In this document: positions 1-6,094 of the stretch, piece by piece
Position numbering within the stretch: position 1 is the first letter of the stretch
How the letters are laid out: every line of letters starts with the position of its first letter
Assembly: GCA_026387845.1 (NCBI GenBank)
Contig: JAPLKX010000064.1
Coordinates: 1-7,307, forward strand
Direction: 5' to 3'
Source: Candidatus Hydrogenedentota bacterium
GTDB lineage: Bacteria; Hydrogenedentota; Hydrogenedentia; Hydrogenedentales; SLHB01
Length of the DNA: 7,307 bases
Made by a program: the position numbers and the translations under genes
Notes under the pieces: model-generated
The model's database searches: none
What the model saw: the letters and a program-made list of their open reading frames with translations, nothing else
What the model was told of the DNA's origin: nothing

Positions 1-39
1 ACGCCCGAATTCAAACGGCTTCTCCCATTGATCAAATGA
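1..39 (+). CDS. possible C-terminal tail of an upstream gene
   Basis: The first frame is open from base 1 and reads TPEFKRLLPLIK before a TGA at 37-39. The other two forward frames stop at 28-30 and 70-72. The short peptide has an ordinary composition for a protein C-terminus, and an imperfect dyad follows it (GGTA at 40-43 and TACC at 58-61, with GCA and TGC inside). Thirteen codons cannot establish a gene, so this is only a suggestion and nothing can be said about function. Confidence 0.2.
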   Translation, partial: TPEFKRLLPLIK

Positions 40-81
40 GGTACGGCAGGGTTGTGCTACCAAGCTGTCTCTGAGCCGAGT

Positions 82-112
82 AAGGGACATAAGAGACTAA
101 AGGGACCTAAAG
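82..112. repeat. degenerate 9-bp tandem repeat, unit AAGGGACNT
   Basis: Three imperfect units, AAGGGACAT (82-90), AAGAGACTA (91-99) and AAGGGACCT (100-108), are followed by a partial AAAG. The same unit occurs in the opposite orientation at 6095-6131, so it is a dispersed short-period repeat and not a local accident. No coding role is visible, and it lies in the leader region of the hydrolase-like gene. Confidence 0.7.
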
Positions 113-136
113 CGCTCGACGTTTCCGGCTATTGTA

Positions 137-158
137 GGTCCCATCTCTGAATGGGACC
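137..158 (+). promoter_or_regulatory. leader hairpin upstream of the barrel gene, with a competing upstream stem
   Basis: GGTCCCAT (137-144) pairs perfectly with ATGGGACC (151-158) around the six-base loop CTCTGA. It ends 15 bases before the Shine-Dalgarno sequence of the gene at 184. The left arm can instead pair, as TAGGTCCC at 135-142, with GGGACCTA at 102-109 inside the 9-bp repeat, so two 8-bp stems exclude each other. This could be a leader RNA switch or simply part of a repeat element; the sequence does not decide. Confidence 0.45.
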
Positions 159-183
159 GGGCGGCGTTTCAACAGGAGGATGC

Positions 184-1401
184 ATGAACCCATTTTTGCT
201 TGTTACATTTGCCACTGTTTGCGCATTTTGTTTTTCCGCGGCGGCAGTTCGTGTTACCGCCTTCGATGATGACGGCGCCATCACGGTCGACGGCAAGCGC
301 GTGTTCATCATCGGCTCGTACGCCGCGGCAAAATCCGACCGCCCCTACGCCGAACTCGCGGAAGCCGGGTTCAACCTCGTCAACGCCGGCCCGGATAAAC
401 TCGACGCCGCGAACGAAGCCGGTCTCATGACGTGGACGTCCGTCGGCGCCATCAAGCTCGATGCGGGAAAAGACGAGAGCATCCAGGCACTGACCGCCGC
501 CGTAAACCGCGTCAAAGACCACCCGTCACTCGCGTTTCTCGAAACGGTCGACGAACCTGCCTGGACCTACATGAAAACCGAGGCACGCGTGCCCCCGCAG
601 GCGTTCGCCGAAGCCTATCCCATCATCAAGCAGGCCGACCCAAACCACCTGCTCTACATGAACCAGGCGCCCACCAACCTCGTCAAAACGCTCCAAGCCT
701 ACAACGCCGGAACCGACATCGTCGCCTGCGACATCTATCCCGTCAACCCCGGCGGCCTCCAGCCCATGTTCGCCCTGTTCCCCGACGGTAACCAGGGCGA
801 CCTCAACAACGAACACATCAGCCAGGTCGGCCAGTACGTCGACAAAATGCGCCTCGTCACCGGGCCAAACCGGCCCCTGTTCATGGTGCTACAGGCGTTC
901 GCCTGGCAGGACCTCAACGACGAACTCCCCTTAAACGAGCGCCGCGAAGAGAAGGTGCTCTACCCCACCTACGCACAATCCCGCTTCATGGCGTTCCAGG
1001 CGATCATCAAAGGCGCCAACGGCATCCTCTACTGGGGAAGCCACACCATGCCCCAGCCCTCACAAACATGGACTGACATCAAACGCGTCGTCCGCGAGAT
1101 TGCCGACCTCGCACCCGTCCTGGCCGAGCGTTCCGCGCAAGTCACCGTGGGCATCGATTATCAGGAGATGGGCCACTCCGTCGACGACGGCGTCCAGACG
1201 CTCGCCAAACAACACGACGGCAAGCTCTACCTCTTTACGTGCAACGCCGACAAAAACATCTGCAAAGCCACCTTATCCGGCCTGGGCGACTGGACCAACT
1301 GCGCCGCATTCAATGAGAACCGTACGCTCCCGGTTGATGGCGGCGCAATCACCGACACTTGGCGCCGGTTCGAAGTGCATATTTACGAGTTGACGAAGTA
1401 G
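184..1401 (+). CDS. secreted glycoside-hydrolase-like TIM-barrel protein
   Basis: The start is the ATG at 184, four bases after AGGAGG (174-179). The in-frame ATG at 151 is rejected because it lies inside a hairpin and would precede the signal peptide. The product has 405 residues. Residues 1-21 are hydrophobic and end in SAAA, consistent with a Sec signal peptide, although the N-terminus lacks a clear positive charge. After an N-terminal segment (VDGKRVFIIGSY), the pattern is that of a clan GH-A-like barrel: E120 and DEP at 123-125, YMNQAP at 158-163, DIYP at 183-186, LQAFAWQD at 236-243, and GANGILYWGS at 277-286 as a late strand. Residues from about 316 probably form a small C-terminal beta domain. 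E124 is a candidate acid residue by analogy with the motif; the nucleophile is not certain. The likely role is cleavage of extracellular polysaccharide with unknown substrate. The gene appears to be a single transcription unit. Loss of activity in a barrel relative cannot be excluded. Confidence 0.75.
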   Translation: MNPFLLVTFATVCAFCFSAAAVRVTAFDDDGAITVDGKRVFIIGSYAAAKSDRPYAELAEAGFNLVNAGPDKLDAANEAGLMTWTSVGAIKLDAGKDESIQALTAAVNRVKDHPSLAFLETVDEPAWTYMKTEARVPPQAFAEAYPIIKQADPNHLLYMNQAPTNLVKTLQAYNAGTDIVACDIYPVNPGGLQPMFALFPDGNQGDLNNEHISQVGQYVDKMRLVTGPNRPLFMVLQAFAWQDLNDELPLNERREEKVLYPTYAQSRFMAFQAIIKGANGILYWGSHTMPQPSQTWTDIKRVVREIADLAPVLAERSAQVTVGIDYQEMGHSVDDGVQTLAKQHDGKLYLFTCNADKNICKATLSGLGDWTNCAAFNENRTLPVDGGAITDTWRRFEVHIYELTK

Positions 1402-1417
1402 CGAAGAACGGGGTCTG

Positions 1418-1464
1418 ACGCCTTTCCAGCAGTTCGAAAAGGCGTTTCCGGCAGTTTGGAAACG
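1418..1464. repeat. two tandem 22-bp repeats, each folding into a hairpin
   Basis: The copies at 1420-1441 and 1442-1463 match at about 17 of 22 positions. The first forms ACGCCTTT (1418-1425) with AAAGGCGT (1438-1445); the second forms CGTTTCC (1443-1449) with GGAAACG (1458-1464). The first hairpin begins 17 bases after the stop of the barrel gene and could help end its transcript, but only TTT follows it, so a classical intrinsic terminator is not supported. Confidence 0.6.
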
Positions 1465-1469
1465 TGTCT

Positions 1470-1501
1470 GTCAAAATCCCGGGGGGATTTGACAATTGTC
1501 A
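1470..1501. repeat. inverted repeat followed by a perfect 12-bp palindrome
   Basis: GTCAAAATCCC (1470-1480) pairs with GGGATTTGAC (1484-1493) with one bulged A and a GGG loop. TGACAATTGTCA (1490-1501) is a perfect palindrome overlapping the right arm. TGACAATTGTCA could be a protein-binding operator, but no adjacent promoter supports that. It belongs to the same block of inverted repeats as its neighbours. Confidence 0.55.
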
Positions 1502-1502
1502 G

Positions 1503-1547
1503 CCCCGGGTAGCCCCCGACCGCGCAACGGTCGGCAGCTACCCGGGG
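1503..1547. repeat. REP-like imperfect palindrome with GTAG ends
   Basis: CCCCGGGTAGC (1503-1513) pairs with GCTACCCGGGG (1537-1547). Inside it, CCGACCG (1516-1522) pairs with CGGTCGG (1528-1534) around loop CGCAA. Only a 2x2 internal mismatch (CC against CA) interrupts 18 paired bases. The GTAG next to a GC-rich stem recalls the REP elements mobilised by RAYT transposases and the SMAG elements of Stenotrophomonas; this resemblance is from memory. A further GTAG follows at 1547-1550. No transposase gene is present, so it would be a non-autonomous copy. Confidence 0.6.
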
Positions 1548-1817
1548 TAGCAAACCGCACCTACACAAAGAACCCCGACCAGTCCCGGCAACGTCTCCCT
1601 TTTCCAGAGCCGCTTTCCAGTCCGCGAGCGTCTTCTCAACGGCCTTTTGGTCCTTGGCGGCGCCGCCCATCGTCGCGCAACCGGCAATAAGAGCCGCCAT
1701 CAACCCCGCGGCCAGCAGTTTCGTCACAAAACCTTTACGCATCAGTCGCTCCTCCTTCTCGTTGAGAACAGGCGCGCCCGGGCAACCGGCCCACGCGTGA
1801 CTGCTCGACTTTGGCAC

Positions 1818-1846
1818 AGAATACCTGATTGGCATTACAGCTTCAA
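1818..1846 (-). promoter_or_regulatory. promoter-like pair for the lipoprotein remnant
   Basis: On the minus strand, TTGAAG (1846-1841) and TATTCT (1823-1818) are separated by exactly 17 bases, with 4 of 6 consensus matches each. It would give a leader of roughly 70 bases before the ATG at 1742. The match is modest, but position and spacing fit. Confidence 0.4.
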
Positions 1847-1883
1847 GGCAGGCCGCGTAGAATGTCAGCAGCGCGCTCGGCGT

Positions 1884-1912
1884 TTGACAGACGCCCACGG
1901 CTGATTTACCAT
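1884..1912 (+). promoter_or_regulatory. sigma-70-type promoter for the GT2 gene
   Basis: A perfect TTGACA (1884-1889) is followed after 17 bases by TACCAT (1907-1912, 4 of 6). Transcription would start near 1919, just before the GAAGGA ribosome-binding site at 1922-1927. This gives a very short leader, and it makes the GT2 gene the start of its own transcript. Confidence 0.6.
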
Positions 1913-1935
1913 CCCATAGCCGAAGGAATAGCCAG

Positions 1936-2616
1936 ATGCGGTTGTCCGTCATAATGCCTGTGTATAACGAAGCGGCCACGGTGGCCAAAGCGGTCGAGCG
2001 CGTGCGCGCCGCCGCGCCCGACTGCGAGATTATCGTGGTCGACGACGGATCTACCGACGGCACGGCACGGCAACTTGACGCGTCCCTCCCGCAAAACAAC
2101 CTCAAGGTCGTGCAACACACCGTCAACCGCGGCAAAGGCGCCGCGCTCCGCACGGGTTTCAGCGCGGCTTCAGGCGACGTTATCCTGATCCAGGACGCCG
2201 ACCTCGAATACAGCCCGCTGGACTATCCCCGCCTCCTCGAGCCGATCCTCAACAACGAGGCCGACGTCGTCTACGGCAGCCGGTTCCTCGGCGGGCCGCA
2301 CCGCGTCCTGTTCTTCTGGCACTACGTCGGCAACAAGTTCCTCACCTTGCTCTCGAACATGCTCACCAACCTCAACCTCACCGACATGGAAACCGGCTAC
2401 AAAGTGTTCCGCAGGGAAGTCATCCAATCGATCCGCCTCAAATCAAATCGATTCGGGTTCGAACCCGAAGTCACCGCAAAAGTCGCACGAAAAAAATGGC
2501 GCGTCTACGAAGTGCCTGTCCAATACCATGGCCGAACCTACGATCAAGGCAAAAAAATCACCTGGAAAGACGGCGCTCTCGCCGCCTTTTACATCATCTG
2601 GTACAGGTTCTTTTAA
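1936..2616 (+). CDS. family 2 glycosyltransferase, DPM1-like (polyprenyl-phosphate sugar synthase type)
   Basis: The ATG at 1936 lies 8 bases after GAAGGA. The 226 residues are a complete GT-A catalytic domain: PVYNE (8-12), VVDDGSTDGT (34-43) for nucleotide binding, NRGKG (64-68), QDADLEY (86-92) whose DAD is the metal-binding DXD equivalent, YGSR (113-116), METGYKVFR (151-159), GFEPEVTAK (174-182) and the basic C-terminal stretch GRTYDQGKKITWKDG (199-213). This order is that of dolichol/undecaprenyl-phosphate mannose or glucose synthases, which move a sugar from a nucleotide donor to a polyprenyl phosphate at the inner face of the membrane. There is no C-terminal transmembrane pair, so it is the short DPM1-like form; the hydrophobic end (about 214-226) may touch the membrane. 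The sugar cannot be read from sequence. The membrane GT-C-like gene at 3927-6017 is a possible user of the product. Confidence 0.9.
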   Translation: MRLSVIMPVYNEAATVAKAVERVRAAAPDCEIIVVDDGSTDGTARQLDASLPQNNLKVVQHTVNRGKGAALRTGFSAASGDVILIQDADLEYSPLDYPRLLEPILNNEADVVYGSRFLGGPHRVLFFWHYVGNKFLTLLSNMLTNLNLTDMETGYKVFRREVIQSIRLKSNRFGFEPEVTAKVARKKWRVYEVPVQYHGRTYDQGKKITWKDGALAAFYIIWYRFF

Positions 2617-2630
2617 ACGCAATAAAAACA

Positions 2631-2647
2631 GCAGGCGAGACGCCTGC
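2631..2647. repeat. hairpin of a dispersed intergenic repeat; terminator-like on the minus strand
   Basis: GCAGGCG (2631-2637) pairs perfectly with CGCCTGC (2641-2647) around AGA, starting 14 bases after the GT2 stop. Read on the minus strand, the stem is followed by TGTTTTTATT, an intrinsic-terminator shape, but no minus-strand gene lies immediately upstream of it. On the plus strand there is no T-tract. The GGCGAGACGCCTGCACCAC form is, from memory, a common dispersed spacer repeat in PVC-like and metagenomic genomes. Confidence 0.55.
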
Positions 2648-2654
2648 ACCACAA

Positions 2655-2683
2655 TTGACGCTTTACGAATCGAAGACTGTATG
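2655..2683 (+). promoter_or_regulatory. weak promoter candidate for the propeller gene
   Basis: TTGACG (2655-2660, 5 of 6) is followed after 17 bases by TGTATG (2678-2683, 3 of 6). The -10 box is poor and overlaps the left arm of the next hairpin. The gene could instead be read through from the GT2 promoter. Confidence 0.3.
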
Positions 2684-2712
2684 GAGTGCGAGAGCTTGCT
2701 CTCGCTTTCCAT
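2681..2712. repeat. long hairpin in the leader of the propeller gene
   Basis: GCGAGAGC (2688-2695) and GCTCTCGC (2698-2705) form a perfect 8-bp stem around TT. ATGGA (2681-2685) and TCCAT (2708-2712) extend it across a 2x2 mismatch. No T-tract follows on the plus strand. From memory, the GAGAGCTTGCTCTCGC type is a common spacer repeat in related genomes. It ends 22 bases before the Shine-Dalgarno sequence of the next gene. Confidence 0.55.
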
Positions 2713-2747
2713 TGAGGAAGGATTTCTGCCTGAGAGGAGGCTCCTGT

Positions 2748-3914
2748 ATGCGCGCTGTGTCCATTTTCTCCTTGGTTCTCCTACCGGTTTTCGCTGCTGA
2801 CGCCGCTGATGTTAGCGGCTCGAAAGTGGAGTTTCGTCCTCACCGCATCGGCACGTATCGCGGCGAAGCGTGCGGCGTCGGCGATTTCAACAACGACTCG
2901 AAGCTCGACATCGTCGCCCTGCCATACCTCTACCTCGCCCCGGAGTTCCAGCCGCTGAAAATCGCCGAGGTCGCCGGCGAGGTCGGCGAAGACGGCAAAG
3001 GCTACAGAGACGACTTTATGAACATCCCGCTCGACGTGGACGGCGACGGCCGCCTCGATCTCGTCACCTGCTCGTGGTTCGCCAAGAAAACCGAATGGCT
3101 GCGCAACACCGGCGAGCCCGGCCCCATCTGGCCGCGCAACCTCGTCGACGAAAACGGCAACTTCGAGTGCGGCGAACTCGTGGATATCGACGGCGACGGA
3201 AAACCCCTCGAAATACTCCCCTCCGTCGTCGATACGCGCTGGTACGAAAAATCCGGCAACGGCTTGATCAAGCACATCGTCTGCCCCAAAACCATGGAAT
3301 GGGGTACGGGCTGCGGCGATATCAACGGCGATGGCCGGCCCGACCTCATCCGGCCCGTCGCATGGTTCGAGGCGCCCGCCGACCCGCGCGCCGCCGACTG
3401 GAAAGAGCACCCTATCGCTATCGGCAGCCTCGAAGAAGGCAAGGCCGCGCACACCCCCCAGATTCTCGTTTACGACGTCAACGCCGACGGGCTCAACGAC
3501 CTCGTCACCAGCAACGCACACGGATACGGTATCTTCTGGTACGAACAAACCCGCCGTGACAACGAAATCACCTTCAAGCAGCACCTGATCGACAAGTCCT
3601 GGGCGCAGCCGCACAGCCTCGCTCTCGCCGACATCGACAACGACGGCGACCTCGACCTCGTCACCGGAAAGCGGTTCATGGCGCACAACGGCGGCGACCC
3701 CGGCGATTCCGATCCGCCCGGCGTCTACTGGTACGAGCTGAAACGCGGGCCGAATCCGGAATGGATCAAGCACATCATCTCCTACAACGAAGGGATCGGC
3801 TCCGGCATGAACATCATCGCCGAAGACCTCGACGCCGACGGCGATATCGACATCATCGTCACCGGCAAATGGGGCGGCCCCGTCTGGTTTGAAAACATCC
3901 GCGGAGACAAATGA
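2748..3914 (+). CDS. exported FG-GAP/VCBS-type beta-propeller protein
   Basis: The ATG at 2748 follows AGGAGG (2735-2740) by 7 bases and opens a signal peptide (MRAVSIFSLVLLPVFAADA). An upstream extension of the frame to 2496 is rejected because it overlaps the GT2 gene and runs through spacer hairpins. The 388 residues hold seven calcium-loop-type motifs: DFNNDSKLD (46-54), DVDGDGRLD (96-104), DIDGDGKP (146-153), DINGDGRPD (191-199), DVNADGLND (243-251), DIDNDGDLD (295-303) and DLDADGDID (360-368). Spacing of about 45-65 residues fits one motif per blade of a seven-bladed propeller. The third loop is followed by LEI where the others have (x)D, so it may bind metal poorly. WYE/WFE motifs recur in the blades. 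The protein is probably periplasmic or extracellular, perhaps in carbohydrate or protein binding. No catalytic domain is visible, and enzymatic relatives exist, so function stays open. Confidence 0.85.
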   Translation: MRAVSIFSLVLLPVFAADAADVSGSKVEFRPHRIGTYRGEACGVGDFNNDSKLDIVALPYLYLAPEFQPLKIAEVAGEVGEDGKGYRDDFMNIPLDVDGDGRLDLVTCSWFAKKTEWLRNTGEPGPIWPRNLVDENGNFECGELVDIDGDGKPLEILPSVVDTRWYEKSGNGLIKHIVCPKTMEWGTGCGDINGDGRPDLIRPVAWFEAPADPRAADWKEHPIAIGSLEEGKAAHTPQILVYDVNADGLNDLVTSNAHGYGIFWYEQTRRDNEITFKQHLIDKSWAQPHSLALADIDNDGDLDLVTGKRFMAHNGGDPGDSDPPGVYWYELKRGPNPEWIKHIISYNEGIGSGMNIIAEDLDADGDIDIIVTGKWGGPVWFENIRGDK

Positions 3915-3916
3915 AA

Positions 3917-3935
3917 ACGCGGCTCTTTACCGCGT
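3917..3935 (-). terminator. terminator-like hairpin at the convergent gene ends
   Basis: ACGCGG (3917-3922) pairs with CCGCGT (3930-3935) around a 7-base loop. On the minus strand the stem is followed by TTTTC, and the stop codon of the membrane protein (3929-3927) lies in the loop. The stem is only 6 bp and the T-tract only four bases, so strength is doubtful. It sits between two convergent genes 12 bases apart and could act on the minus transcript. Confidence 0.35.
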
Positions 3936-6017
3936 CAATCTAAAATGCAGCGGCATGTCTTGCCACCCCGGGCAAAGCACCGCCGTCAGCAGCACCGGAA
4001 TTCCCTCAAAATCACGCGCGCGGTACAGGCCCGTTACGCACTCCGCCTGGCTCTCAGCCACAACTACCCCCTTAAACCGCGACTTCTGCGAGAAATACAC
4101 CGGGAAATACACCCGCGTCGGCTTGCCTTGTTCAGCCTGACGCAGCTCCGCCGTCACGGATCGCGTAAAATCCCATTGGGCGTCTTCCGTCTCGTACGCG
4201 AACGTCAGCGCCACACTCTCATTGCGCGGCCCCGGCTCGAGTTCCACAACCAGGTACTCCGTCTGCGTCGACGCGCCACTCGGATCAGGTTCGGCAAAAC
4301 CCAGCGGCTTCAACACCACACGCCCGTCTCCCGCGGTTTCCCGCCGCGCTTCCATCCGCTCGACCGGCGCCGCGGCCGTCGTCCGCAGCAGTTCCCACAC
4401 GCGCAGGTCCTGGTAAGCCCGCAACGCCCACAACGGCGCGGACGTCGCCGCCACCGCGATTAACGCAAACACCCCCGCGTTAAACCCGTACCGCCGCCAC
4501 AAAATCCGATCCCCAAACATAGGCTTGCCCGTCTTCACTCTCTCCCGCAACGCACCCGCCGCGTCACAGCCCCGCTGCACAAGAAAACCCGCCGCAAGGT
4601 ACGAAACAATCTGCATGTGGAAACAGTGCCTCACACTGAACCGAAGCGACGGGTAACCCGCGAACCAGCCCAGCAGAAACAGCGCCGTGATACCCAGACG
4701 AAGGTCGTACGCCCCGAGCAGCAATAAGGCCAGCGCCATCGCGTACCGCCCGTGCGTCAACAATACCCCCGTCACCGCGCCATACCCCCGGTAAAACAGC
4801 CGCGCACCACCGTTCTCCACGTCCCGCGGCCACGGCGCAGAAGGGTCCGGCCGCATCTCGTCCACGATTCGAAGCACCGACGCGTACGCCCGTACCGCCA
4901 AGTCCGCCGGAAACATCAACGCCAACTCCCGAAAATACCCGCTGCCCGCCCGGTCATAGGCCGCCGTGTAATGGCGAAGACGATCCCCGCCTCCGTTCAT
5001 CCGCGCGTCGTAGCTCTCCACAACCGCCCGCGTGTACTCGTCCAGGAACGGGTCCCCAAAGTCATAGACCGGTGAACCTACCCCCAGCCGGTCGCTGCAA
5101 TATTTGTTGAGCCCGATCAACGTGTCGTGGCTCGAATTGTTGCCCTTGACAAAAAGCACCCGCAGAATAGGCCCGCCTACCACCACAAAACACGCCAAAA
5201 ACACCGACACGCCCGCCAGCCGTTTTCCTTTTTCCCGCAGCGGGCGCCCCGGCGCCAACAACAGCGCAACCACCACAAACGGCGGGATACACATCAACAC
5301 GTCCTGCCGGAACCCCACGCCGATTCCCAGCACCACACCGCACAACGCACACACACCCGCAAACAACCGCCCGCTCAGCCTCTGTTTCGCAATGAACCCG
5401 GTCAAAAAAATCGCCGTCAAAAAAAACGGCGCCTTCGCATAATCCCGCAGGTCCGGCAGTTGCTGGACGTGCAGCGGCGCCGCCACAAACAGCAACGCAA
5501 ACACAACTGCCGGCGCACGACCCATCATCAGCCGGAACAGACCGTACGACGCCACGCCCGTCACACCGAACAGCAAACCGTACAGCGGCAGCAGCGAACT
5601 CCATGCCACCCCCAACACGCGCCAAAGAATCGCCACGCTCCCCAGCAAATACAAATGAAACCGCTGGCAGTTCACCCACCCCCCGTATTCCGGGTGCGGA
5701 TGGTACGCCGCCCACTCCTCAACCGAAAGCGACTCCCCGTCCCAGGGCGCCAGCGGGATATCCGCCGGGATCTCTCCGCAATCGATGCAGTCGCGCCGCG
5801 AGTACAGGAAGTCCGTCAGCGCCGGCGTGCGCGACAGCATCGGGTTCTCAAATCCTCGCCCGCACGCCCACATCGCCGCCGGGCCGAACATGTGCTGCGC
5901 AAAATACGCCTGCCCGTCGAACGTCGCCATGTAGACGATCCCCGCCCCGGCGGAGATCGCAAATACCGCCAGCGCCGCACAACCGTCCCGCGGCAGTTTC
6001 CCCCATATCTTTCCCAT
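3927..6017 (-). CDS. polytopic membrane protein, probable GT-C-fold glycosyltransferase
   Basis: The chosen start is the ATG at 6017, with AGGAG (6033-6029) 11 bases upstream. A start at 6161 would add 48 residues encoded largely by the 9-bp repeat (KRDERDKRDKR), which is unlikely. The 696-residue product has about 11-12 hydrophobic segments, near residues 12-30, 122-140, 143-163, 168-182, 197-211, 219-236, 240-255, 267-287, 414-435, 440-455, 468-482 and 511-531. A long loop (31-119) follows the first segment and begins with TFDGQAYF; D34 occupies the place of the catalytic Asp in GT-C enzymes. Other striking motifs are LRDYAKAPF (190-198), GFRQDVL (235-241) and RHCFHMQ (463-469). Residues about 550-696 form a soluble, probably beta-rich C-terminal domain. 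GT-C enzymes move sugars from polyprenyl-phosphate donors on the outer side of the membrane. A different polytopic family remains possible. AGTATA at 6044-6049 gives a minus-strand TATACT -10 box, without a recognisable -35. Confidence 0.65.
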   Translation of the reverse strand: MGKIWGKLPRDGCAALAVFAISAGAGIVYMATFDGQAYFAQHMFGPAAMWACGRGFENPMLSRTPALTDFLYSRRDCIDCGEIPADIPLAPWDGESLSVEEWAAYHPHPEYGGWVNCQRFHLYLLGSVAILWRVLGVAWSSLLPLYGLLFGVTGVASYGLFRLMMGRAPAVVFALLFVAAPLHVQQLPDLRDYAKAPFFLTAIFLTGFIAKQRLSGRLFAGVCALCGVVLGIGVGFRQDVLMCIPPFVVVALLLAPGRPLREKGKRLAGVSVFLACFVVVGGPILRVLFVKGNNSSHDTLIGLNKYCSDRLGVGSPVYDFGDPFLDEYTRAVVESYDARMNGGGDRLRHYTAAYDRAGSGYFRELALMFPADLAVRAYASVLRIVDEMRPDPSAPWPRDVENGGARLFYRGYGAVTGVLLTHGRYAMALALLLLGAYDLRLGITALFLLGWFAGYPSLRFSVRHCFHMQIVSYLAAGFLVQRGCDAAGALRERVKTGKPMFGDRILWRRYGFNAGVFALIAVAATSAPLWALRAYQDLRVWELLRTTAAAPVERMEARRETAGDGRVVLKPLGFAEPDPSGASTQTEYLVVELEPGPRNESVALTFAYETEDAQWDFTRSVTAELRQAEQGKPTRVYFPVYFSQKSRFKGVVVAESQAECVTGLYRARDFEGIPVLLTAVLCPGWQDMPLHFRLTR

Positions 6018-6094
6018 CAGACCGTCAACTCCTGACCCCGCCCAGTATACCCCAACATCCTTCCCAGCCGTCCTTTGCAAATCCCCCGTCCTTG

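Larger units (their letters stand above)
1383..1742 (-). pseudogene. truncated lipoprotein gene, probable SnoaL/NTF2-like remnant
   Basis: Expression signals look intact. ATG at 1742 is preceded by AAGGAGGA (1750-1757) at 7-base spacing, with a promoter-like pair further upstream. The first 22 residues are a lipoprotein signal peptide with lipobox IAGC (Cys22). Residues about 32-54 (from DQKAVEKTLADW to GDVAGT) resemble the first helix of SnoaL/DUF4440-type NTF2-like domains, which normally continue for about 100 residues more. After residue 54 (near base 1581) the frame is Cys/Arg-rich and low quality. It passes through the REP-like palindrome and the hairpin block and stops inside the end of the convergent barrel gene. 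The 119-residue reading therefore looks like a real 5' part joined to noncoding repeat sequence. A short genuine lipoprotein is the alternative. The family assignment rests on one helix and is tentative. Confidence 0.55.

Noticed and set aside
151..183. Start of the barrel gene at 151
   Set aside because: This ATG lies in the right arm of a perfect hairpin and has no ribosome-binding site; 184 has AGGAGG and begins the signal peptide.
1812..1836. Sigma-54 promoter suggested by TGGCAC
   Set aside because: The required GC of the -12 element is absent at the correct spacing.
2496..2747. N-terminal extension of the propeller gene upstream of 2748
   Set aside because: It overlaps the GT2 gene in another frame and reads through spacer hairpins; the AGGAGG plus signal peptide at 2748 decide the start.
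2781..3773. 330-codon minus-strand frame opposite the propeller gene
   Set aside because: Its Val/Asp/Ala-rich repetition mirrors the Asp-loop codons on the plus strand; no start signal or domain supports it.
5127..6035. 302-codon plus-strand frame opposite the membrane protein
   Set aside because: The Arg/His/Gln-rich translation is typical of an antisense shadow in GC-rich DNA, and the opposite strand encodes clear membrane segments.
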